Shown: positions 19,078 to 26,819 of the stretch, one piece after another
How positions within the stretch are numbered: position 1 is the first letter of the stretch
Layout: each line of letters starts with the position of its first letter
Origin: Desulfobacterales bacterium
GTDB taxonomy: Bacteria; Desulfobacterota; Desulfobacteria; Desulfobacterales; Desulfobacteraceae
Assembly (NCBI GenBank): GCA_022361395.1
Contig: JAKSAX010000374.1
Span: forward strand, 1-55,064
Direction of reading: 5' to 3'
Length of the DNA stretch: 55,064 nucleotides
Position numbers and translations under genes: made by a program
The notes under the pieces: model-generated
Databases searched by the model: none
Seen by the model: only the letters and a program-made list of their open reading frames with translations
What the model was told of the DNA's origin: nothing

Positions 19078-19872
19078 ATGAATATCATTGTTACAATTAA
19101 ACAGGTTCCGGATACCAATGAAGTGAAGATTGATACCGCCACCGGAACCCTTATACGGGACGGCGTGCCGTCCATTATCAATCCTGAGGATAAACATGCC
19201 CTGGAAGCTGCCCTGGCAATCAAGGATACAGGGGAGGAGGTGACCGTGACCGTGCTTTCCATGGGCCCGCCCCAGGCAGAGACCGCCCTGATGGAGGCCC
19301 TGGCAATGGGGGCGGACAAGGCCTGCCTTGCCTGTGACAAGGCGTTTGCAGGCGCTGATACCCTGGCCACGGCATATACCCTGGCCACGGCCGTTAAAAA
19401 GCTTGGGCCCTTTGATCTTATCCTCTGCGGCAGCCAGGCCATTGACGGGGATACCGCCCAGGTAGGCCCCCAACTGGCCGAGTGCCTGGGTATTGCCCAG
19501 ATTACCTATGCAGAAAAGATCAGGATATCCGGGGAGAGCGTTGAGGTCATGAGCAGTTTCGGGCGGTCCGGACGTGTTGTGGAGGCCGACTTTCCTGCGC
19601 TGGTAACGGTACTGAAAACAATCAACAGGCCACGCTATAAAACCATGAACGGGATTGAGCGGGCATTCAGGGACAAGACCGTCCGGGTATTGACCCGGGA
19701 GGACCTTGATTTGAATCCGTTGCGCATAGGGCTTGCCGGTTCCCCTACCACAGTCCGGCAGACCTTTGTTCCTCCCCTGGGCCGGAAAGGCCTTGTGGTG
19801 GAGGGCACACCGGATAAACTGGCTGACGGTATCATGGATACCCTGAACGCGGACAACCTTCTTGCCGGCTGA
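19078..19872 (+). CDS. etfB: Electron transfer flavoprotein beta subunit
   Basis: A 264-residue EtfB. The family signature is seen in IKQVPDTNEVKID at the N-terminus, IINPEDKHALEAALAIKD in the first flavin/nucleotide region, and LILCGSQAIDGDTAQVGPQLAE. The NPEDKHALEAAL and DTLATAYTLA stretches resemble the beta subunits of electron-bifurcating Etf, which bind FAD rather than AMP; this is inference from motif memory. It pairs with the following ferredoxin-containing EtfA to accept electrons from acyl-CoA dehydrogenases. The ribosome site (AAGAG) lies just outside the MITE-like element. Confidence 0.93.
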   Translation: MNIIVTIKQVPDTNEVKIDTATGTLIRDGVPSIINPEDKHALEAALAIKDTGEEVTVTVLSMGPPQAETALMEALAMGADKACLACDKAFAGADTLATAYTLATAVKKLGPFDLILCGSQAIDGDTAQVGPQLAECLGIAQITYAEKIRISGESVEVMSSFGRSGRVVEADFPALVTVLKTINRPRYKTMNGIERAFRDKTVRVLTREDLDLNPLRIGLAGSPTTVRQTFVPPLGRKGLVVEGTPDKLADGIMDTLNADNLLAG

Positions 19873-19924
19873 TCAGGGAACGTAAAAATGCCAACCCAGA
19901 ATTTAAATAACCTAGGTATACCCC

Positions 19925-21148
19925 ATGTCCATATTGATTGATGAAGATAAATGCACCGGCTGCAGACGCTGCCTGTCTGCCTGCCCCTATGACGCCCTTG
20001 AGCTGGATGATAAAAGAGCCGTTGTCACCCCCGGCTGTACAAATTGCGGGGCCTGCCTGGAATCCTGTAAATTTGAAGCCATCTCCTTTGACGGGCCTGC
20101 GGACAGGATAAAAATGGATGTCACCGGGTTTGAGGGCATCTACGTCTTTATCGAAACAACGGAAAACAGAGTGTCCCGGGGCTCCCTTGAAATTCTCGGA
20201 AAAGCCGGTGAGCTTGCACGGGAGGCGCACCGGTCAGGTAAGGAATGCCGGGTGGCCGCCATCCTGATCGGACATCAGGTCGGCGCCCTTGCAGATGAAC
20301 TGATACACTTTGGTGCCGACCATGTCATCCTCATTGATGATGAAAGGTTCAGGACCTACCGGACCGACTATTATACAAAGGCAGTGGCAGAGGTTGTCAG
20401 GAAAAAAATGCCTGAAATCCTGTTGCTCGGGGCCACCCCCCTGGGCAGGGACCTTGCGCCCAGGATCGCCAACCGGCTGAAAACAGGGCTGACTGCCGAC
20501 TGCACGCGGCTTTCCCTGTGTGAAAAAGAGGGAATCCTGCTCCAGACCCGGCCGGCCTTTGGCGGCAATATCATGGCCACCATTGTCTGCCCGGACAACA
20601 GGCCCCAGATGGCCACTGTCCGTCCGGGGGTAATGAAAAAACAGGATCCGGACAGGGCCAGGCAGGGTACCCGGGAAAAAATGGAGGTCAGCCTTACAAA
20701 AAAAGACGACCTTGTCCGTGTGAAAGAGATCATTGGGCACCAGGGGGAAAGCCTTGATCTTGAGGATGCACGTATCATTGTCGCAGGGGGCAGGGGGGTA
20801 AAGGGGGCTGAAGGGTTTAAGCTTCTGGAGGGGCTTGCAGGTGCTTTGGGGGCAAAAATAGGCGCCACCAGGGCTGCTGTGGAAGCCGGGTGGATATCCC
20901 AGGACCACCAGGTGGGGCAGACCGGTAAAACCATACGGCCGGACCTGTACATTGCCTGCGGCGTTTCAGGCAGTATCCAGCACATGGCAGGGGTGATGGG
21001 GGCAGCCAGGATCATCGCCATTAACAAGGATAAGAATGCGCCCATCACGGATATGGCTGATGTTTCCTATGTCGGGGACCTGTTTCAGGTTATTCCGGAC
21101 CTGACCCGTAAAATAAAAGATCACCGGGGGGCTTTAAAGGCCTCTTAA
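19925..21148 (+). CDS. etfA: Electron transfer flavoprotein alpha subunit with N-terminal 2[4Fe-4S] ferredoxin domain
   Basis: A 407-residue EtfA. The first ~60 residues are a bacterial ferredoxin domain with two complete cysteine sets, CTGCRRCLSACP and CTNCGACLESC. The rest is EtfA: an N-terminal nucleotide-binding-like domain with PEILLLGATPLGRDLAPRIANRL, and the C-terminal FAD domain with IVAGGRGVKGAEGF, GATRAAVEAGW, QVGQTGKTIRPDLYIACGVSGSIQH and IAINKDKNAPI. A ferredoxin-EtfA is known from bifurcating caffeyl-CoA reductase (CarE). It starts 52 bp after etfB. The domain implies electron exchange with ferredoxin or another Fe-S partner. Confidence 0.93.
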   Translation: MSILIDEDKCTGCRRCLSACPYDALELDDKRAVVTPGCTNCGACLESCKFEAISFDGPADRIKMDVTGFEGIYVFIETTENRVSRGSLEILGKAGELAREAHRSGKECRVAAILIGHQVGALADELIHFGADHVILIDDERFRTYRTDYYTKAVAEVVRKKMPEILLLGATPLGRDLAPRIANRLKTGLTADCTRLSLCEKEGILLQTRPAFGGNIMATIVCPDNRPQMATVRPGVMKKQDPDRARQGTREKMEVSLTKKDDLVRVKEIIGHQGESLDLEDARIIVAGGRGVKGAEGFKLLEGLAGALGAKIGATRAAVEAGWISQDHQVGQTGKTIRPDLYIACGVSGSIQHMAGVMGAARIIAINKDKNAPITDMADVSYVGDLFQVIPDLTRKIKDHRGALKAS

Positions 21149-21312
21149 CCGATGCCTGTCCGAAAAGCGGGAGTTACCCGGCTTTTGGGCAGGCTCATCA
21201 TGTGCAGAATCCTGCTGCCGGAATAATTCGTATTGACTTATATTGAAAACCGATATATCACATCCAATCAACGTATCACTAAAATAATTCATCATGGATC
21301 AGGGAATAAATT

Positions 21313-21999
21313 ATGCCTTTGCCTGTGAAAAACAAGAAAATTGACCGGCCGTCCATGCGGGATACAGTCTACAACAAGTTGCTGGACTGGATTGTTGAAG
21401 GGGTGCTGCTGCCGGGGGAAAAAGTGGTTGACAAGGAGCTTGCCGCGCATATGGGGGTCAGCCGGACCCCTGTCAGGGAGGCGCTTCGAAGGCTTGAAGA
21501 CAAGAACCTGATTGAATCTTCGGCCAATCGGTGGACACGGGTTGCCAAGATTCCCCCCAGGGAGCCTGAGATGATTTATCCGATCATCTGGACCCTGGAA
21601 ACCCTGGCCCTGTCCACTGCAATCCAAGGGATCACCCCGGAAGATCTTTCGCTCATGAAGCAGGCCAATGAACAGCTGGAAACCGCCTTGGAAAAAGAGG
21701 AGCCCGTGGCAGCATCAAAAGCGGATGCGGAATTTCACGAGATCTTTATCCGGCGGTCCCTGAATACCCACCTGATAAAGATCCTTCACGATCTTAAGAT
21801 CAGGTACCGGCGGCTTGAGGTGATTTTTTTTGATGCCTCCGACCATGACAGGTCTTCAATAAAAGAACATGAGACATTGATGACTGCCTTGGAAACAGGA
21901 GATCTGGCACAGGCAGAGAAGACCATCCGTTCAAACTGGAAAAAGAGCCTTGACCGGCTGCGTATCCGGCTGAATGCTGAAAAACACCAGGAGGATTAA
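21313..21999 (+). CDS. GntR family regulator (FadR/FCD type)
   Basis: A 228-residue regulator. The N-terminal winged helix has the GntR signature LLPGEKVVDKELAAHMGVSRTPVREALRRLEDKNLIE. The C-terminal all-helical FCD ligand-binding domain (about residues 95-220) keeps a histidine-rich metal site (DAEFHEIFI, HETLMTALETGD). Such proteins sense carboxylates or acyl compounds. Start ATG has an AGGGA site. The downstream hydrolase gene begins 55 bp later, after three GATTAATC repeats that are good operator candidates. Confidence 0.88.
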   Translation: MPLPVKNKKIDRPSMRDTVYNKLLDWIVEGVLLPGEKVVDKELAAHMGVSRTPVREALRRLEDKNLIESSANRWTRVAKIPPREPEMIYPIIWTLETLALSTAIQGITPEDLSLMKQANEQLETALEKEEPVAASKADAEFHEIFIRRSLNTHLIKILHDLKIRYRRLEVIFFDASDHDRSSIKEHETLMTALETGDLAQAEKTIRSNWKKSLDRLRIRLNAEKHQED

Positions 22000-22031
22000 T
22001 CCGCTGGATTAATCAGTTCGATTAATCAGGG
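21994..22031 (+). repeat. Three GATTAATC palindromes at exact 13-bp spacing
   Basis: GATTAATC occurs at 21994-22001, 22007-22014 and 22020-22027, each 13 bp from the next. The units are GATTAATCCGCTG, GATTAATCAGTTC and GATTAATCAGGGG. The first overlaps the TAA stop of the gntR gene, and the last precedes the GGAGGAG ribosome site of the hydrolase. It is either a tandem duplication or an array of operator sites. Confidence 0.7.
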
Positions 22032-22054
22032 GGAAAATCCCGGAGGAGAATAAA

Positions 22055-23224
22055 ATGGAGAGTATAAAAGCCGCAGTAAAGGCAATGGAGCGGGAGCTTG
22101 TGGAATTTGCACAGGAGCTCGTGAGAATAAAAAGCTATACCGGCGATGAGCAGCAGATCATCCGCTTCATAGAAAAAAAGATGAAATCCCTGGATTACGA
22201 CGAGGTGATTGTCGATTCCATGGGAAATATCCTGGGCCGGATCGGCTCCGGAAAGAACATTGTCATGTTTGACTCCCACATTGATACCGTGGCGGTAAAT
22301 GACGTGTCCGAGTGGCGCCATGATCCCTTTGGCGGGGTGATCGACAACGGCAGGCTGTACGGAAGAGGATCCGTTGATATGAAATCCGCAGCAGCCGCCT
22401 CAATCTATGCAGGGGCGGTTGCAAAGAGACTCGGCCTTGCAGAAGATAAGACCATCTTTGTCTCCTGCACGGTGATGGAAGAGGACTGCGACGGTGAAAA
22501 CCTCAGGCACCTGTTCCGTGAGTGCGGCATACGCCCGGATTTTATGGTCATCTGCGAACCATCGGACAATAAACTGGTGACCGGGCACAAGGGAAAGGCC
22601 CAGGTTGCCATAAAAACCCACGGTATATCCGCCCATGGCTCGGCCCCGGAAAAAGGCCTGAATGCAATCTATGAGATGGCTGAGATTATCCGGCGGATCG
22701 AAAAAACAAGTGATGGGTTGCTGGCATCAAAAGAGAGCAACGGGACCCTGGTGGCGTCGAAAATTTCAAGTATGAGCGAATCCCTGAATGCGGTTCCCTT
22801 TGAATGCGAAATCTACCTGGACCGGCGGATGGTACTGGGGGAAACCAGGGAGACTGTCGAAAAGGAGATGAATGCCATTATTGACGGGAAAAAGGCATCC
22901 TGGGACATCGGTGTGCTCCGCAGGAAGAGCTGGACAGGTGTGGCGGTTGAGTATCACCCCTTCCACCCGGCCTGGGAGATTGCGCCTGACCATGAACTCA
23001 CCAGGACATGTGTTGAGGCTTTTACCCGGGCGTTCGGATCAGCACCGGAGTTTGACTATTGGGATTTCAGCACCAATGCCGTGACAACCGTTGACATGGG
23101 AATCCCCACCATCGGATTCGGCCCGGGTGAGTATAAACTGGCCCACATGGTCAATGAGAACTGTGAGGTCAGCCAGATCGTTGCCGCCTGTGAATTTTAC
23201 GCGGGCGTAATGGATAAGATCTGA
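22055..23224 (+). CDS. M20 metallohydrolase, YgeY family
   Basis: A 389-residue M20-family amidohydrolase. The metal-binding motifs are in order: MFDSHIDTVAV (His and Asp), YGRGSVDMKSA (bridging Asp), MEEDCDGENL (catalytic Glu pair), ICEPSD, and AHMVNENCEVSQ near the C-terminus. Length and motifs resemble the YgeY hydrolase that accompanies selenium-dependent purine or dicarbonyl metabolism genes; those partners are not in the window, so the specific role is open. It probably hydrolyses an amide or peptide-like substrate in the cytoplasm. It has a strong GGAGGAG site and is likely controlled by the upstream GntR regulator. Confidence 0.82.
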   Translation: MESIKAAVKAMERELVEFAQELVRIKSYTGDEQQIIRFIEKKMKSLDYDEVIVDSMGNILGRIGSGKNIVMFDSHIDTVAVNDVSEWRHDPFGGVIDNGRLYGRGSVDMKSAAAASIYAGAVAKRLGLAEDKTIFVSCTVMEEDCDGENLRHLFRECGIRPDFMVICEPSDNKLVTGHKGKAQVAIKTHGISAHGSAPEKGLNAIYEMAEIIRRIEKTSDGLLASKESNGTLVASKISSMSESLNAVPFECEIYLDRRMVLGETRETVEKEMNAIIDGKKASWDIGVLRRKSWTGVAVEYHPFHPAWEIAPDHELTRTCVEAFTRAFGSAPEFDYWDFSTNAVTTVDMGIPTIGFGPGEYKLAHMVNENCEVSQIVAACEFYAGVMDKI

Positions 23225-23241
23225 TATAGTTTCCGGGCCTG

Positions 23242-23472
23242 TTATCTTTTTAATGCCGATGCAACCTCAAGCTTGGCGCCTTCCAATGCCTGTTCCCGTG
23301 TCGGGGCCAGGCAGGAGAGCCCCGGGAAGTCCTGGCAGCGGGCCTCAAACTGTTGGAAGGCCGGAGACCAGACAATGGTGTATTTTAATTTTCCGGCCTT
23401 TTTCAGGAAAAGGGGAGGCTGGTCATCTTCATTGGTGAAGTTGAAAAGTGTAAGAAATCGTGGGCGCGGCAT
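23242..23472 (-). CDS. HicB-like small protein
   Basis: A 76-residue protein resembling the partial RNase-H fold of HicB-type antitoxins: KYTIVWSPAFQQFEARCQDFPGLSCLAPTREQALEGAKLEV, with the typical strand-strand-helix order. No HicA toxin (dsRBD-like, ~60 residues with GSH) lies next to it, so it is an orphan or has another role. The start was set at the ATG at 23472, which has GGGAG six bases upstream; an ATG two codons earlier touches that site. It converges with the M20 hydrolase gene, with 17 bp between the stops. Confidence 0.6.
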   Translation of the reverse strand: MPRPRFLTLFNFTNEDDQPPLFLKKAGKLKYTIVWSPAFQQFEARCQDFPGLSCLAPTREQALEGAKLEVASALKR

Positions 23473-23633
23473 ACTCATCTCCCTGTCTGGTCAACACTGG
23501 CGGATTAAATCAAAACAACGCTCGCTGAACTGCCGGGTAATGCTTATAATCTCACTTCAGTCCAATCTATAAAGAGAGTGCGGCGGTTTGTCAACGCAAT
23601 TTCTGATCAAATGCTAATAAACGGGCAGGCTAT

Positions 23634-23736
23634 CTCAGGCCGCGCGAAAATAACTTCACCTGGCCTGTATATAATACCCTTAAAACATAGAGGGTTTTGC
23701 AAACAGAATGTGAACTGATTCTTATGCTATCCCTTA
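23634..23736. mobile_element. MITE-like element, copy B (diverged, inverse orientation)
   Basis: The reverse complement of this stretch matches copy A (18954-19058) over about 100 bp at roughly 80 percent by eye. The shared blocks include GTTCACATTCTGTTTGCAAA and CCAGGTGAAGTTATTTT. The end at 23731-23736 keeps CCC then TTA; the other end (GCGCGGCCTGAG on the opposite strand) has decayed. It supplies the last two sense codons and the stop of the neighbouring hypothetical gene, so the insertion reshaped that gene's 3' end. Confidence 0.75.
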
Positions 23737-24416
23737 GTGACAATTTTAAAGAAATTGTTTCCCGGGGATTGAAAATGGGCCTCGGAGACCGACATGGGAC
23801 CGCTAAAGGCCGCCATATTGATCTCATAATGGATAACAAAGGTCACCCGGGTGCCGCGGGCCTTGACAAAGTTGTCCTTGAGACGTTTCTCCCCCTTACA
23901 GGTCTTCGCCCCCAGGTTGTTTATCCCGTCTGTCTTTGACAGGGTTTTGAGTTCGTCTTCATATGCCGCGGTCAGGCTGATATTAAAATTCGCCCCGCCG
24001 TAACCGGCGGTGGTGCCGATCATACCGTCGTAAGAAAAGAAAATATCAAAACTTGTATTCTCTTTCAGGGTTTCACAGGTAATGGTCTCTTCATGAACCC
24101 TGAAAATTTTCCCCTTTTTCCCGGGTTGGTACCGGACGGCACCTGAAAAGATCATCCGGGAAAGAATACCGTAATCGTGCACCCGGGTGTTATGGGAGAG
24201 GTTATTTTTAATGATCAGTCCGGAAGATTCATTGACCTGAAGGGTGCGGACCTGTGTTTTTACTGCCAGGTCAAACCGCCGGTTTCCGGCACGGGAAACA
24301 GCCGGGTTGATCACCGGGGGATTTTCAGGCAAATCTCCGGCTGCCCTGTACATCTCCACAAGCTGGTCCGTGGTTCTACCGGTGAGAAATGAATCATATT
24401 TGCCTGGTCTTGCCAT
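23727..24416 (-). CDS. Hypothetical protein, 3' end formed by MITE copy B
   Basis: A 229-residue protein that I do not recognise. It has no signal peptide or membrane segment. The central part (VKTQVRTLQVNESSGLII to YGGANFNISL) alternates hydrophobic and polar residues, as in a beta-rich fold. The C-terminal KARGTRVTFVIHYEINMAAF also looks like a strand pair. The final residues KG and the TAG stop fall inside the repeat element, so the original C-terminus may have been longer. The ribosome site is weak. It is flanked on both sides by non-coding gaps and converges with the HicB-like gene region. Confidence 0.55.
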   Translation of the reverse strand: MARPGKYDSFLTGRTTDQLVEMYRAAGDLPENPPVINPAVSRAGNRRFDLAVKTQVRTLQVNESSGLIIKNNLSHNTRVHDYGILSRMIFSGAVRYQPGKKGKIFRVHEETITCETLKENTSFDIFFSYDGMIGTTAGYGGANFNISLTAAYEDELKTLSKTDGINNLGAKTCKGEKRLKDNFVKARGTRVTFVIHYEINMAAFSGPMSVSEAHFQSPGNNFFKIVTKG

Positions 24417-24735
24417 TGTACCGTCAAGGGGTTAAACGTTGGGCACCTTTTACTTTTATACGTCAGGGCCTACTCTATTTTTAACCGATAAAGCCGGGAA
24501 TGTAAATTGTTTGATTCAATATATGAAATTAGATGGTTAAGTGTTTTTTAAGAAAATGCTTCTTTGCCGGAAGCCTAATAATTGCCCGATCCGGCACACC
24601 CGCCAGGGCAGGTCTCCGTTATACCAGCCTGCCGCAATTTTGTTTCTGATTAATTTTCTGATATGCTCTTCCCATGTTATTGGAGGAGACAGGCGGACTC
24701 TTCTTAAGTGTAAACCCGTTTTAGAGACTGGATAC
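24417..24735. other. Gap before the release-factor-like gene
   Basis: These 319 bp contain an open frame in phase with the next gene (from 24541), but its product does not look like any conserved extension and no good ribosome site precedes it. No RNA gene, clear promoter or terminator could be supported. Confidence 0.4.
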
Positions 24736-25107
24736 TTGGGACCGGACAAGAAAAAAATAGAAGCGCTTGAAAAAAAGATGGCGGCCCTGGATATCAAAAA
24801 GGCGGATATCCGGGAGAAGTTTATAAAAGCCTCGGGACGGGGCGGACAAAAGGTGAACAAATCCTCTTCAGCCGTGTTTTTGCTTCACGGGCCCACAGGA
24901 ATCTCAGTTAAGGTGGGAAAACACAGGTCCCAGCACCTGAACCGGTTTATTGCCCTGCGCAGCCTGGTTGAAAAGATTGAAGCAAGGGTAAAAGGGATAC
25001 CGGACAGGGAGTCCCAAAAAATTGCAAGGCTGAAAAAACAGAAACAGCGGAGGAAGCGGAAGACCCGTAAAAAACTGGAAAAGGGCACGGACAACCCTGA
25101 TGCCTGA
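24736..25107 (+). CDS. Peptide chain release factor-like protein (GGQ domain only)
   Basis: A 123-residue protein made of the RF-1 catalytic domain and a strongly basic tail. The GGQ motif is at residues 36-38 (ASGRGGQKVNKSSSAV), followed by VKVGKHRSQHLNR. It lacks the codon-recognition domains of RF1/RF2, like ArfB and mitochondrial C12orf65. Such proteins release peptides from stalled ribosomes. The basic tail (KKQKQRRKRKTRKKLEKG) fits insertion into the mRNA channel or rRNA binding. TTG at 24736 was chosen because the next ~20 residues align with relatives; the open frame continues upstream to 24541 without support. It may back up the tmRNA system at 13.7 kb. Confidence 0.8.
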   Translation: MGPDKKKIEALEKKMAALDIKKADIREKFIKASGRGGQKVNKSSSAVFLLHGPTGISVKVGKHRSQHLNRFIALRSLVEKIEARVKGIPDRESQKIARLKKQKQRRKRKTRKKLEKGTDNPDA

Positions 25108-25125
25108 GGCCGGCCGCCGGTCCGT

Positions 25126-25413
25126 TTACAGGTGAATGATCTCCATCCGTGTATCTGAAATCATGGCAAGCCCCATCTCGTCAGCCATGTTAAATACCTT
25201 GTCGATTTTCGAATTGATCACCCTGGTGTCATTACCGACCAGGGCAAATCCGATTTCAGCCCAGTCCAGGCTGTCATTTAAACCGGTCTCGGCGATTGAA
25301 ATATTGAACCGGCCGGATAGCCGGCCGGTCATTGATTTGACAACCTTCCGCTTCCCCTTTAATGAGTCCACCCCAAACAGCCTGAGCCTAATGGCGCCGG
25401 TACCCACAACCAT
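25126..25413 (-). CDS. DUF503 family protein
   Basis: A 95-residue DUF503 (YlxP-like) protein: IRLRLFGVDSLKGKRKVVKSMTGRL, FNISIAETG and DWAEIGFALVGND are the family blocks. Members are small ferredoxin-fold proteins often encoded near infB-rbfA; the function is not firmly established. The ATG has an AGGG site. It lies 6 bp after the stop of the upstream gene at 25420, so the two probably form an operon. Confidence 0.85.
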   Translation of the reverse strand: MVVGTGAIRLRLFGVDSLKGKRKVVKSMTGRLSGRFNISIAETGLNDSLDWAEIGFALVGNDTRVINSKIDKVFNMADEMGLAMISDTRMEIIHL

Positions 25414-25419
25414 GCTGCC

Positions 25420-25851
25420 CTAAAACGCCCCGAGCTGACAGGGTTTGATGCGGATCTCCATTTTTTCGCAGGCAGAGCCCATATCCAGCCTGGATATGCT
25501 GTGGTCCTTTGCCATGTCCCAGCATTGGCGGCAGGAGAGCCTGCCCTCGTCCTGGGCGTCGAGGATGGCACCGGCAAGTGCCTCCGGAACATCAATATCC
25601 GGGTTAAACTTTTTCTTATTCGGAGAATATCCGAAAAGCCCGAGCTGGCATTGGGAGATGCACAACTCCAGCAGGTCTGCCTGGACGCCTGCTTCCTTGG
25701 GAGCGTATCCCAGGGTTTTGGCTGTTTTATGTGCGGCAGCGCAGGGCAGCATGCCGTCAGCGGCCTGGGCCTTGATTGCATCGCTGAGTTCCGGTTGAAT
25801 TGATTTTCCCTTGTGTTTCAGGGCATAATGTCCTTTGTCTTCGTGTCCCAT
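25420..25851 (-). CDS. Cysteine-motif protein with internal duplication, function unknown
   Basis: A 143-residue cytoplasmic protein with two similar halves. Each half has a Cys-containing helix start (GMLPCAAAHKTAK; GRLSCRQCWDMAK), a linker, and a closing CQLG motif (SQCQLGLFGY; KPCQLGAF). The paired cysteines could bind a metal or Fe-S cluster, or form a small winged-helix-like unit; neither can be shown here. The start ATG has a CGGAG site. It is upstream of, and probably co-transcribed with, the DUF503 gene, and divergent from the PPDK regulatory protein gene. Confidence 0.7.
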   Translation of the reverse strand: MGHEDKGHYALKHKGKSIQPELSDAIKAQAADGMLPCAAAHKTAKTLGYAPKEAGVQADLLELCISQCQLGLFGYSPNKKKFNPDIDVPEALAGAILDAQDEGRLSCRQCWDMAKDHSISRLDMGSACEKMEIRIKPCQLGAF

Positions 25852-25937
25852 ACCGTTTCTCCGTTTGACTCTTGGTTTCTGTTTCGGTATGAGAGTCTTT
25901 ATAACTTAAAAAGAAGAGGGGATAAAGGGCTTATTTT

Positions 25938-26789
25938 ATGATAGACGAACTTGGTTCCAACAAATTCCAGATGATTTATATTGCCTCGTGCGGCCAGGGC
26001 ATTAATGCCTTTCACCTTGTGGAATCCACCCTGGTCCAGTTTCCGGATTCTGAAATTACCGTGGTTAAAATGCCCCATATCCGTTCGGAAAGCCAGGTAG
26101 ATGCGCTCATTGACAAGGTAAAGGACATTGAAAGCCTGATCGTGCATACCATTGTGGATTCCCATTTGCGAAAATACCTTACCCGGAAGGGGATAGATAA
26201 TCACATCGTCACCATTGATCTTATGGGCCCTGTTCTTTCCAAGATCCAGGCTTTTTTAAACAAGCCGCCGCTTGAGCTTCCCGGATTGTACAGGGAAATC
26301 CATCAGGTCGACCTCCAGCAGGTGTCGGCAATTGACTTTGCACTGGCCCATGATGACGGGCTGAATCCCGATACCCTGACCGATGCGGAGATTATTCTGG
26401 TGGGCCTGTCCCGGGCCGGGAAAACCCCCCTGTCCATGTATATGGGGGTCCAGGGGTGGAAGGTTGCCAATATTCCCTATGTGCCCGGGGTTCCCATGCC
26501 GGACAACCTGGATATGGTGGACCGCCGCCGGGTGATTGCCCTGAATATTAACCCGGAGCAGCTGCTGGCACACAGGAAGATGCGGCAGGAGAGCCTGGGG
26601 GCCAATGATATCTATGCCTATTCAGGAAAGGAAGAGGTGGAGGAAGAGATCCGCAATGCCCAGAAGTATTACATTACAAAAGGGTTTTCAATGATCAACG
26701 TGAGTAATAAACCCATTGAAACCTCTGCCGAAGAGATCGCAGAGATGATCACCAGGCGGTTTCAGGCAGATGCCCATATCAGGGACTGA
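25938..26789 (+). CDS. Pyruvate, phosphate dikinase regulatory protein (kinase/phosphorylase)
   Basis: A 283-residue DUF299-family protein. The P-loop-like motif is GLSRAGKTPLSMYM (Gly156-Pro164), and the SNKPIETSAEEI segment near the C-terminus is also conserved. These enzymes inactivate PPDK (or PEP synthetase) by ADP-dependent phosphorylation of a threonine beside the catalytic histidine, and reactivate it by Pi-dependent phosphorolysis. The likely substrate is the PPDK encoded at 32332-35043, whose GGMTSHAA site has Thr two positions before the His. The ribosome site (AAGGG) is about 8 bases upstream of the ATG. Confidence 0.9.
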   Translation: MIDELGSNKFQMIYIASCGQGINAFHLVESTLVQFPDSEITVVKMPHIRSESQVDALIDKVKDIESLIVHTIVDSHLRKYLTRKGIDNHIVTIDLMGPVLSKIQAFLNKPPLELPGLYREIHQVDLQQVSAIDFALAHDDGLNPDTLTDAEIILVGLSRAGKTPLSMYMGVQGWKVANIPYVPGVPMPDNLDMVDRRRVIALNINPEQLLAHRKMRQESLGANDIYAYSGKEEVEEEIRNAQKYYITKGFSMINVSNKPIETSAEEIAEMITRRFQADAHIRD

Positions 26790-26819
26790 CACCAGCCGGA
26801 GAAACCGGAAAAAGGGAAT

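Noticed and set aside
23242..23472. Complete HicAB toxin-antitoxin system
   Set aside because: No HicA-like small basic protein is encoded on either side, so only a HicB-like orphan is supported.
24541..24735. N-terminal extension of the release-factor-like protein
   Set aside because: The extra 65 codons have no ribosome site and look unlike the family; homologues begin close to the TTG at 24736.
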